From Deltaproteobacteria bacterium (GTDB lineage Bacteria > Desulfobacterota > JAFDED01): DNA of 35,375 bases. The stretch is from positions 1-35,375 of the forward strand of contig JAFDED010000040.1 of NCBI GenBank assembly GCA_019310535.1. Direction: 5' to 3'. Shown one piece after another: positions 7,200 through 14,588 of this stretch (its first letter is position 1; each line of letters begins with the position of its first letter). Both the position numbers and the translations under genes were made by a program. The notes under the pieces were generated by a model. That model was not told the origin of the DNA. It searched no databases and saw only the letters and a program-made list of their open reading frames with translations.

Positions 7200-8684
7200 A
7201 TGGAAGTTGTTCATTCAATCCGCCCCGCTCTGGCCGTCATGGTGTCCATGATCGCTGCGCTGCTCATCCTGAGGTCGGACCGTCACCCGAACCTGCGCGA
7301 GTTCTGGACGATCCTTGCTGCGCTGATAAAGTTTACCCTCGTCGCATCCCTTCTGCCCGCGGTAATGAAAGGACAGGTGGTTGAGATCACCCTGCTGGAG
7401 ATCCTCCCCGGCATCCCCCTCCAGCTCAGGGTGGACCCCTTCGGCCTGTACTTCGCGCTGGTGGCATCGGGGCTGTGGATTCTCACCTCCATCTATTCTA
7501 TTGGCTACATGCGCGGGCTGAAAGAACACGCCCAGACCCGGTATTTTTTCAGCTTCGCACTTTGCCTGTCCGCCACAATGGGGCTTGCTTTTGCAGGCAA
7601 CCTGCTGACTTTTTTCATTTTTTACGAGATGCTGACCATAGCCACGTATCCCCTGGTCATCCACAAAGAGAGCCGGGAGGCTATAGTAGCAGGCCGGAAG
7701 TACCTGACGTACCTGCTGACAGCCGGTGTGTTTTTTCTCTTCTCCATTGGATGGACATACTCCCTGGCAGGCAGCCTGGATTTCGTGCCGGGCGGGTTCC
7801 TGGCCGGGCACGGAAGCCGGGAGATACTGCAGATCCTGTTTGTCACATTCCTGCTGGGGGTGGGGGCTAAAGCGGCGGTCATGCCGATCCACGCCTGGCT
7901 GCCCACAGCCATGATCGCCCCCACCCCTGTCAGCGCCCTGCTTCACGCCGTTGCGGTGGTCAAGGCCGGGGTGTTCGGGAGCCTCCGGGTCATCTGTTAC
8001 GTGTTCGGGCCCCGGCTGCTCATGGAGCTGGATATATGGATCATGCTGGCGTACCTGGTTTCCTTCACCATCCTGGTGGCCTCCATGTTCGCTCTCGCGC
8101 AGGACAACCTCAAGCGGCGCCTGGCGTATTCCACCATCAGCCAGCTTTCGTATATCATCCTGGGGGCGGCGCTGGTATCGCCCAATTCGCTGACAGGCAG
8201 CATGCTCCACATGGGCTTTCACGCGTTCATGAAGATCACCCTCTTTTTCACCGCGGGCGCCATCTATGTGAAGACCCACGTTGAAAACATCAGCCAGATG
8301 AACGGCATAGGGAGGCAGATGCCGTTTACCATGGCCGCGTTCACCATCGGCGCGCTGGGAATGGCGGGGATTCCCCCGGTCAGCGGGTTTTTGAGTAAGT
8401 GGTACCTGTGCCTGGGCACGCTGGAAGCCCACGAAAAGGTATTTCTCGTCGTCCTTTTACTCAGCGCCATGCTCAATATCGGGTACTTCTTTCCCATTGT
8501 CTTCAGAGCGTTCTTCAAACCTTCGGATGTGTTTACACGGGTTGACGACGCCTCGCCGGCCATGGTGGTGCCGCTGACGCTGACGGCCGTCATGTCGGTC
8601 ATTTTGTGCATTGCCCCCAATGCTGTTTTTCATCTTTTTCATTTGACCCGAATGTCGGTCCAGGCCATACTGGGAGCTGGATAA
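7200..8684 (+). CDS. Second D-type antiporter subunit (NuoM/MrpD-like)
   Basis: A 494-aa polytopic membrane protein of the same family as mrpD. Glu143 in FYEMLTIA and Lys224 in GAKAAVMPIHAWLPTAM occupy the helix-5 and helix-7 positions, and PTPVSALLHAVAVVKAG is a classical helix-8 signature. It is about as long as MrpD but differs throughout, so it is a paralogue and not a recent duplicate. It probably supplies a second ion channel. It could also be called MrpA-like without the C-terminal extension, since those domains are encoded separately at 4242-4774. Confidence 0.88.
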   Translation: MEVVHSIRPALAVMVSMIAALLILRSDRHPNLREFWTILAALIKFTLVASLLPAVMKGQVVEITLLEILPGIPLQLRVDPFGLYFALVASGLWILTSIYSIGYMRGLKEHAQTRYFFSFALCLSATMGLAFAGNLLTFFIFYEMLTIATYPLVIHKESREAIVAGRKYLTYLLTAGVFFLFSIGWTYSLAGSLDFVPGGFLAGHGSREILQILFVTFLLGVGAKAAVMPIHAWLPTAMIAPTPVSALLHAVAVVKAGVFGSLRVICYVFGPRLLMELDIWIMLAYLVSFTILVASMFALAQDNLKRRLAYSTISQLSYIILGAALVSPNSLTGSMLHMGFHAFMKITLFFTAGAIYVKTHVENISQMNGIGRQMPFTMAAFTIGALGMAGIPPVSGFLSKWYLCLGTLEAHEKVFLVVLLLSAMLNIGYFFPIVFRAFFKPSDVFTRVDDASPAMVVPLTLTAVMSVILCIAPNAVFHLFHLTRMSVQAILGAG

Positions 8685-8685
8685 C

Positions 8686-8901
8686 ATGGTGAAAACACTT
8701 CAAATTATTTTCTTTGTCGCTCTCGGAATCAGCATCGCCGCCGACTTTCTCACGACCACACGGGACCACCCCGTTTTCTGGTGGCACTACGTCCCCGGTT
8801 TTGACGCGGTCTTTGGTGTCGTCGCCTGCTTGTTGCTCATAAAGGGTTCCAAGGCCCTGGCAAAGCACTGGCTGCAGCGACGGGAGGATTACTATGATTG
8901 A
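8686..8901 (+). CDS. Small two-helix membrane protein in the antiporter operon
   Basis: A 71-aa protein starting 1 nt after the preceding stop, with GGGAG upstream. It has two hydrophobic segments (IIFFVALGISIAADF and GVVACLLLIKG) joined by a Trp/His-rich loop (HPVFWWHYVPGFD) and ends in a charged tail. I do not recognise a named family, but position and coupling argue that it is a structural or assembly subunit of the antiporter. Its 3' end overlaps a short ORF at 8894. Confidence 0.75.
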   Translation: MVKTLQIIFFVALGISIAADFLTTTRDHPVFWWHYVPGFDAVFGVVACLLLIKGSKALAKHWLQRREDYYD

Positions 8902-9028
8902 TAAAAAGCCGGTGCAAAATGAAACATTAGCAATTATCAATGCAACGTTTAAAGAAGAATTGCTGAACGGTTCCCCCCCTTTGGAAAAGGGGGGGCAGGG
9001 GGGATTTTTTACAGGGCCTGCGACATAA
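8894..9028 (+). pseudogene. Short ORF with strong start, running into a dispersed repeat
   Basis: An ATG at 8894 overlaps the end of the preceding gene and has an excellent GGGAGGATTACT ribosome site, so it is very likely translated. The 44-codon frame starts MIDKKPVQNETLAIINATFK. Its second half is encoded by a G/C-tract dispersed repeat (8966-9008), and it stops at 9028. I infer the remnant of a gene interrupted by repeat insertion, or a gene whose 3' end was replaced. It may also be a genuine microprotein. No homology is recognised in the 26 residues before the repeat. Confidence 0.45.
8966..9008. repeat. Dispersed G/C-tract repeat, copy 1
   Basis: AACGGTTCC followed by a run of C, TTTGGAAAA, a run of G, CAGGGGGG and ATTTT. 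The C-run and G-run can pair into a hairpin. A near-identical copy lies about 105 bp downstream in the same orientation. Such elements are widespread non-coding repeats in bacterial genomes. Confidence 0.85.
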
Positions 9029-9070
9029 AAGTGGGTTTTTATACTCATTGCTTTTCCAGAATCATGCCAT

Positions 9071-9112
9071 AACGGTTCCCCCCTTTGAAAAAGGGGGGGC
9101 AGGGGGGATTTT
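9071..9112. repeat. Dispersed G/C-tract repeat, copy 2
   Basis: A second copy of the element at 8966-9008, starting with the same AACGGTTCC and ending CAGGGGGGATTTT, with TTTGAAAAA in the centre. A further related tract, CCCTCTCCCCCTGAAGCGGGAGAAGGAG, follows at about 9163-9190. Together these fill the 9029-9281 gap, which shows no gene. Confidence 0.85.
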
Positions 9113-9281
9113 AAGAACATTTTCCGCATAAATTGCGACGGTTTACAAAACTTCAAGAGCTCCCTCTCCCCCTGAAGCGGGAGAAGGAGATCGTGGATAA
9201 TTCTCATTGCTGATTTCGCACTGCGGATTGAATAATCTGCAATGAATTTGTTGCACCTGTCCAACAATCGGAAGGATGGTC

Positions 9282-11090
9282 ATGTTTGAGGCGTTTCCAC
9301 CGGCAGCCATCTATATAATCGGCGCGTTCCTGGTCCCTGTTGTGAGGGGAAAATGGCGGCAGGCGTACCTGTTGCTTATCCCGTTAGCGGCCTTTTACCA
9401 ACTCCTTCTCCTTTCACCGGGCGTATATGGTGTCGTTCGCTTCATGGACTACGAGATAATCCTCCTCAAAGTGGACCGGCTCAGCCTCTGCTTCGGTTAT
9501 GTTTTTGTCATCATGAGCTTCGCCGCCTTCCTTTACGCCCTGCATATCAAGGGGGTGGGCGAGCACCTGGCGGCGTTGACGTATGCGGGAAGTTCGCTTG
9601 GGGTGGTATTCTCCGGGGACTATTTCAGCCTGTTCATATTCTGGGAGATAATGGCCGTCTCTTCCGTATTGCTCATCGTCTTCCGAAGGAAGCCGGCCTC
9701 TTTGCAAGCCGGTTTTCGATACCTGATGATACACGTTTTCGGCGGGTGCTGCCTGCTGGCGGGGATCGTGATCCAGTGGGCCCTCACCGGCTCCATCGCG
9801 TTTGTGCGGCCCGAGTCGGGTTCTGCTTTTTATCTTGTTCTCCTGGGCTTCGGGCTCAATGCCGCCATTCCGCCCCTCCACGCCTGGCTCACCGACGCCT
9901 ACCCCGAGGGAACCATCACGGGCAGCGTGTTCCTGACTGCTTACACCACCAAGACGGGTGTCTATGTGCTGGCCAGGACATTCCCCGGCGTCGAGCTGTT
10001 GGCCTGGATGGGGGCCATCATGGCTGTCTACGGGGTCATCTTCGCCTTTGTTGTCAGCGACATGCGGCGGTTGCTCGCCTATCACATCGTCAGCCAGGTG
10101 GGATACATGGTCTGCGGCGTGGGCCTCGGCACCGAGATGGCCGTCAACGGAAGCATAGCCCATGCGTTCTCCCATATTTTGTATAAAGCGCTCCTGTTCA
10201 TGGGCGCGGGCGCAGTCATTCATGTAACCGGCCGCAGCAAGTTCACGGAACTCGGCGGGCTGGCCCGCTGGATGCCCCTGGCCACGATCTTTTACATGGT
10301 GGGAGCCTTCTCCATCTCAGGGGTGCCGCTCTTCAACGGGTTCATCAGCAAGAGCATGGTCATCGCGGGCGCGGCCTTGAAGCACGAGCCCGTCATCGAA
10401 CTGCTGCTGGTGCTGGCCTCAGTGGGGACGTTCCTCTGTATCGGCGTCAAGATCCCCCATATCGTCTTTTTCACCGGCGAAACCAGGGGAGAGGCCCGTA
10501 AGCTTACATGGAACATGTTGGCGGGAATGGGCTTTATGTCCTTTCTGTGCATATTCATCGGGGTCTATCCCAAAGTGCTGTACGACATCCTTCCCTATCA
10601 CGTCGACTTTCATCCATACAGCATGGACCACGTTGTGGGGACAATGGGAATCTTGATGGGGACCATCCTCGGCTATGCACTCCTGCACAAAAAACTCGCC
10701 AGGGAAAATACTGTTGTCCTGGATACAGACTGGTTTTACCGGAAGTTCGGGACCATCTTCCTGGGATTCTGCAGCAATGTTCTGGACCGCCCCGGGCGTA
10801 CGGTGCAAGAGAAGCTCTCCGGAATGGTGGCATCGCTTACCCGTATCAGCAAAGACCCGCTTTACGATTCCGAGCTTGCCCTGTACAGGGCGCGGATCAG
10901 GCTGAATGAAGCATTCGGGCGTTCCCCGGCCGGAACCGCCAACCCCCGGCATGAATCCGGAATCCGTCGGCTCCTGGAAAGAGGCCGGGGGTACGACGAA
11001 AACTTTTACCGCAGGTCCGTGGGACTGGGAGTGCTCCTGGTCGTTGTCCTTTTTTTCATGCTCAGTTGGTTTTTCATTGGGACAAAATGA
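9282..11090 (+). CDS. Third D-type antiporter subunit with C-terminal extension
   Basis: A 602-aa polytopic protein of the NuoL/M/N-MrpD family. Glu122 (FWEIMAV) is present in helix 5. At the usual helix-7 lysine position the sequence is GLNAAIPPLHAW, with Asn193; a lysine occurs later in TTKTGVY (Lys224). An extension of about 125 residues, with a hydrophilic stretch and a final membrane helix (LGVLLVVVLFFMLSWFF), recalls the lateral arm of NuoL-type subunits. I chose the ATG at 9282 because GGAAGG lies 7 nt upstream; the ATG at 9276 is too close. It closes the antiporter operon, after a repeat-filled gap. Confidence 0.87.
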   Translation: MFEAFPPAAIYIIGAFLVPVVRGKWRQAYLLLIPLAAFYQLLLLSPGVYGVVRFMDYEIILLKVDRLSLCFGYVFVIMSFAAFLYALHIKGVGEHLAALTYAGSSLGVVFSGDYFSLFIFWEIMAVSSVLLIVFRRKPASLQAGFRYLMIHVFGGCCLLAGIVIQWALTGSIAFVRPESGSAFYLVLLGFGLNAAIPPLHAWLTDAYPEGTITGSVFLTAYTTKTGVYVLARTFPGVELLAWMGAIMAVYGVIFAFVVSDMRRLLAYHIVSQVGYMVCGVGLGTEMAVNGSIAHAFSHILYKALLFMGAGAVIHVTGRSKFTELGGLARWMPLATIFYMVGAFSISGVPLFNGFISKSMVIAGAALKHEPVIELLLVLASVGTFLCIGVKIPHIVFFTGETRGEARKLTWNMLAGMGFMSFLCIFIGVYPKVLYDILPYHVDFHPYSMDHVVGTMGILMGTILGYALLHKKLARENTVVLDTDWFYRKFGTIFLGFCSNVLDRPGRTVQEKLSGMVASLTRISKDPLYDSELALYRARIRLNEAFGRSPAGTANPRHESGIRRLLERGRGYDENFYRRSVGLGVLLVVVLFFMLSWFFIGTK

Positions 11091-11581
11091 ACGGATACGG
11101 CATTACCGATTTCACGAAACAGGCCTCACAATAAAAAAAATGCTTGATTCTGCAAAAATTATGTGCCATACTTAATAGTAAAGGGAAATCGAAACGCTTT
11201 TCCAGGTTGCGGGCTCGCCTGCAGAGATGCTGCCGGGCGACACCTTGACGGCCGGTCGAGGCCGCCAGGGAGTAATGATGCCCGTCCCTAATGAAAAACT
11301 CCTTCCCTGCCAGACCTTGTTTCCTTTTTCAGTAAGTGGGAATCCAGTTTCTTCTTCTTCCGAGAACATGCGGCAATTCATGCCTATCTTTTCAGCCCAG
11401 GTCATGATCCTGAACATTCTAACACGCGAATTTTGCATTTCTTGAACGAACCATCACGAGGATAGAAACCATCCCCATATAAACATGGAATCCGGGCCGA
11501 CCCAAAAATCCCATGGGGAAAATCTTTTCACGTTGAAAGGAGATTCTCAATCCCTACCGTGAAACATATATCGAGGAAAAC
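11091..11581. other. Intergenic region with no recognised feature
   Basis: About 490 bp between the last antiporter gene and the zinc-ribbon gene. I see no convincing gene, terminator hairpin or known riboswitch. The first part is AT-rich (a run of A at 11133-11140). A minus-strand frame of 88 codons has no ribosome site and biased, unnatural composition. Confidence 0.5.
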
Positions 11582-11875
11582 ATGAAACATTGTCATTACT
11601 GCCATCGGGAGATTAAAGTGCCTAACCGCATCGGCTTCCGAGACACATGCACTTATTGCAGCAGTGATCTTCACGTCTGTTTACAATGCCGTTTCTATGA
11701 CCGTCATTCCTATAATGAATGCCGCGAGCCCCAGAGCGAGTGGGTTAAAGACAAAGACCGTGCGAACAGATGCGAATATTTCGCTTTCGGAGATGTGCGC
11801 AATCATAACCACAAAGTTGACGAAGCGGCACAGGCAAAAGCAAAGCTCAACGAGATATTCAAGAAACTTGGCTGA
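11582..11875 (+). CDS. Small Cys-rich zinc-ribbon protein
   Basis: A 97-aa cytoplasmic protein with eight cysteines at 4, 7, 23, 26, 33, 36, 47 and 64. The CxxC pairs (CHYC, CTYC, CLQC) plus two later cysteines could hold two zinc ions. A charged helix (VDEAAQAKAKLNEIFKKLG) ends the protein. I do not know a named function. It resembles small conserved zinc-ribbon proteins of sulfate reducers and may bind nucleic acid or protein. CGAGG precedes the ATG. The next gene probably starts inside its last codons, so they form a two-gene unit. Confidence 0.8.
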   Translation: MKHCHYCHREIKVPNRIGFRDTCTYCSSDLHVCLQCRFYDRHSYNECREPQSEWVKDKDRANRCEYFAFGDVRNHNHKVDEAAQAKAKLNEIFKKLG

Positions 11876-14450
11876 CGCTGTTTTCCTGGTGCTCGCGCTC
11901 ACATCGCTTTTGCTGTCCGGTTGTATCCCGTCAATCCCGCGGGGGGAAACCTCCCGGCGGTCCTTCTCCATCTTCCGTGAGAAAAGAGTGGAACCGGCCT
12001 TGCCCTGGTTGCTCGACCGGCTCCGGTTGAGGAAAGAGGACCTGGGGGTACACCTTGCGGTCCAGGATCCCGACGGCCTGACCCTCCCGCTGTTTCACGC
12101 GTTCATGGCGAACCCTTTTGCCATGCAGGGCCATGCGCGGGAACTGTACAGCCGTCTCGGCGCCCCGGGCACCAATCTTTACACCGCTCTGGCTCTGGCC
12201 TCGGATGAGCTGGGAATGCGTATCGAGGCCTCTCCTGAAAGCCTTCCTCCCGGGTCCGCTGAAATTCCTCTCATGCGGTTGGTCCATGCCGCGGATCGGG
12301 CTCTTGACAGGATGGAGGCTCTTCTCTCAGCCATCCCGCCGGGCCGGAGGACCGAACTGCTCACCGTACTCCAGGATTTCCTCCTCCATCAGCATACGCC
12401 GCATCCGGAAGGCCCGGCGAAAACCCGCAGGGAAAAGCAGCGATGGATGGAGCAGGTTCTGCGCGACCTGGCGGGGTTCGACCGAAAAGCCCTCCTCGAG
12501 GCGGCGTCGGATATGGCTCGAGAGGTGGATGCCGTGCTTGCAAACGGGATCACGCCCCTCCCCTCGCAGCCCTCCCATGAACAATTCTCCGGCGGACCGG
12601 CGGTGGACGGCGATGTTCTTTTCTTCCGGCGTCGCGCACACGGCGGCCGCATTATCGTGGGAGGGAAGGGCGCCAACACCTATCGTCTCCGCCGGAACGA
12701 CATCGTGGTTGACATGGGAGGCAATGATCGCTATATCCGCGGGAAAGAGCCGGGCGGGCGCATGCCTGACACGCCGGCCGCTTCGATAATCATCGATATG
12801 AATGGAGATGACACCTATTTTTCTCCGGAAGCGCCCGCACAGGGATCGGGGGTCCTGGGCATTGACATCCTGGCGGACCTTTCCGGAAACGACCGGTACT
12901 TTGCCGGGCACATGGCCCAGGGCTGCGGCCTCATCGGCGTGGGAATACTGGCGGACCTGGACGGTAACGACCGATACGTCATGGACACGTTCGGACAGGG
13001 CGCGGGCGGTTTCGGCGTGGGCCTCCTGCTGGATTCCAGGGGCAACGATGTCCTCCAGGGCGGGATGATGGTCCAGGGGGTTGGATTTACGGGAGGCGCG
13101 GGCCTGTCGGTGGATGGGGAAGGTAATGATCAATATTCGGCCGGCCAGGCCTACCCGGACTTTCGAGAGGAACGCAGGTTCACCAAGAGTCTTTCCCAGG
13201 GCTTCGGCATGGGTATTCGCGGCTACGCCCCGGGCGGGATCGGTATCCTCGTGGACGGCGGCGGCAATGACATATACCTGGCCGACTACTTCGGTCAGGG
13301 TGCCGGGTATTGGCTGTCCATCGGCCTTTTGATGGACGCATCGGGCAATGACCGCTATATGGCCAGGCGGTACGTGCAGGGGGCGGGCGTACACTTCGCG
13401 GCGGGCGCGCTGGTGGATATGAGCGGAGACGACCGCTATGCCGCCTGGGGCGTGGCACAGGGCTGCGGCCACGACTACGCGGTGGGCATGCTGTGGGACG
13501 AAAAGGGAAACGACCTTTACGCGTCCACGTGGCTCAGCCAGGGAGCGGGAAACTCCCAGGGGGCGGGAATATTGCTGGACGTCTCGGGAGAAGACCTGTA
13601 TGACGCCGCGGGCCGGACGACCCAGGGCAGCGCCACCTACAACGATTCCCGGGGAGCGGGAAGCATCGGAATTTTTCTGGACGGACAGGGAAACGACATC
13701 TACCGCGGCCGCGGCACTGACAGCGCCTGGTGGCGCGACGGCAAGTACGGGGGCGGCGGAGACTTTGCCGGTCTTTCCCCTGTGATCCCCCGTTCATGGG
13801 TTGACAACCCCCGGCTTCCGTCCTCTCCGCCCGCAATGACCGAGACGCGGCAAACCCCTGAATATGCCGAAACCCTTCCCGAATTCGAGCGTGACCTCTC
13901 CGATACGGCCGTCCGCAGGGAAGCAATCCGGGCCGCAGCGGCCCGTGGACCCGGCGCCGTTCCGCTCATCCTTTCCTACCTGGACCTGCATGACCTGTTC
14001 ACCCAGATCGCGGTCACCGAAACATTCCGCGCCATGGACGCGTCAGTTGCGGCTGAGTACATTGAAAACGCGCTTCGGAACTCTGACGGCGACCGCGCAC
14101 CCATGCTGCTTTACCTGCTGGGAGAGATCGGGGGGCCGAAAGCTTTAAAGACCCTGCGCGCATATCTGAAAAGCCCCCACAGAAAAGAGCGCTCCATGGC
14201 CATACGGGGCATATGGAGGGCGGGCGCGCTGCCGCCCATTGAAGAAATGGCCCATCTGGCCGCAGATGAGAGCGCGGCATCGCGCCGGTTCCTGGCCCGC
14301 GTCCTGGGCCGTGCCCTGGATTTTCAATCCCTGCGCATAATAAAGAGCCTCCTGTCGGATCGGGACTACAATGTCCGGTTTGCAGCCGCGGAAGCACTGG
14401 CGCATCGAAGAGGCTCCGCATCTCCTCCCGGGCCGGACGGGGAGAATTAG
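11868..14450 (+). CDS. Predicted lipoprotein with twelve GNDxY-type repeats and HEAT-like C-terminus
   Basis: About 860 aa if it starts at the TTG at 11868, overlapping the upstream stop. The start is unsure: a GTG at 11889 or an ATG at 11793 (within the previous gene, giving a basic N-region) are alternatives. A hydrophobic segment and lipobox LLSGC predict a lipid-anchored envelope protein. A helical region (to about residue 270) precedes a glycine-rich domain (about 279-615). That domain has twelve G-[N/D/E]-D-x-Y-like motifs, most followed by QGxG and a G-x-G-I-L-x-D strand, repeating about every 30 residues, so probably a beta-helix or calcium-binding solenoid. Residues about 675-850 look like HEAT repeats (KALKTLRAYLKS, NVRFAAAEALAH). 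Function is unknown to me. Confidence 0.8.
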   Translation: MADAVFLVLALTSLLLSGCIPSIPRGETSRRSFSIFREKRVEPALPWLLDRLRLRKEDLGVHLAVQDPDGLTLPLFHAFMANPFAMQGHARELYSRLGAPGTNLYTALALASDELGMRIEASPESLPPGSAEIPLMRLVHAADRALDRMEALLSAIPPGRRTELLTVLQDFLLHQHTPHPEGPAKTRREKQRWMEQVLRDLAGFDRKALLEAASDMAREVDAVLANGITPLPSQPSHEQFSGGPAVDGDVLFFRRRAHGGRIIVGGKGANTYRLRRNDIVVDMGGNDRYIRGKEPGGRMPDTPAASIIIDMNGDDTYFSPEAPAQGSGVLGIDILADLSGNDRYFAGHMAQGCGLIGVGILADLDGNDRYVMDTFGQGAGGFGVGLLLDSRGNDVLQGGMMVQGVGFTGGAGLSVDGEGNDQYSAGQAYPDFREERRFTKSLSQGFGMGIRGYAPGGIGILVDGGGNDIYLADYFGQGAGYWLSIGLLMDASGNDRYMARRYVQGAGVHFAAGALVDMSGDDRYAAWGVAQGCGHDYAVGMLWDEKGNDLYASTWLSQGAGNSQGAGILLDVSGEDLYDAAGRTTQGSATYNDSRGAGSIGIFLDGQGNDIYRGRGTDSAWWRDGKYGGGGDFAGLSPVIPRSWVDNPRLPSSPPAMTETRQTPEYAETLPEFERDLSDTAVRREAIRAAAARGPGAVPLILSYLDLHDLFTQIAVTETFRAMDASVAAEYIENALRNSDGDRAPMLLYLLGEIGGPKALKTLRAYLKSPHRKERSMAIRGIWRAGALPPIEEMAHLAADESAASRRFLARVLGRALDFQSLRIIKSLLSDRDYNVRFAAAEALAHRRGSASPPGPDGEN

Positions 14451-14470
14451 CCCGGCCCCGCGTCATACCC

Positions 14471-14492
14471 AAAACATCGCCGCCGATGTTTT
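14471..14492 (+). terminator. Predicted terminator after the repeat lipoprotein
   Basis: A perfect hairpin AAAACATCG / CGATGTTTT with loop CCGC lies 21 bp after the lipoprotein stop. The stem ends in TTTT followed by CCTTCATT. The flanking A and T runs would suit termination on either strand. The next gene starts about 100 bp later. Confidence 0.5.
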
Positions 14493-14588
14493 CCTTCATT
14501 GCCATGTCGGCGATCCCGATTTTTTTATCGATGGATATATGGTCCGGCCCGTGGTATGATTTTATTGATCATCACCAGGAGGGTGCGG

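Noticed and set aside
12327..13472. Long minus-strand open frame opposite the repeat lipoprotein
   Set aside because: It is antisense to a strongly patterned coding sequence, and its composition is a by-product of high G+C and the repeats. The same holds for long antisense frames opposite the second D subunit (7215-8432) and the GlcDE fusion (14811-16214).
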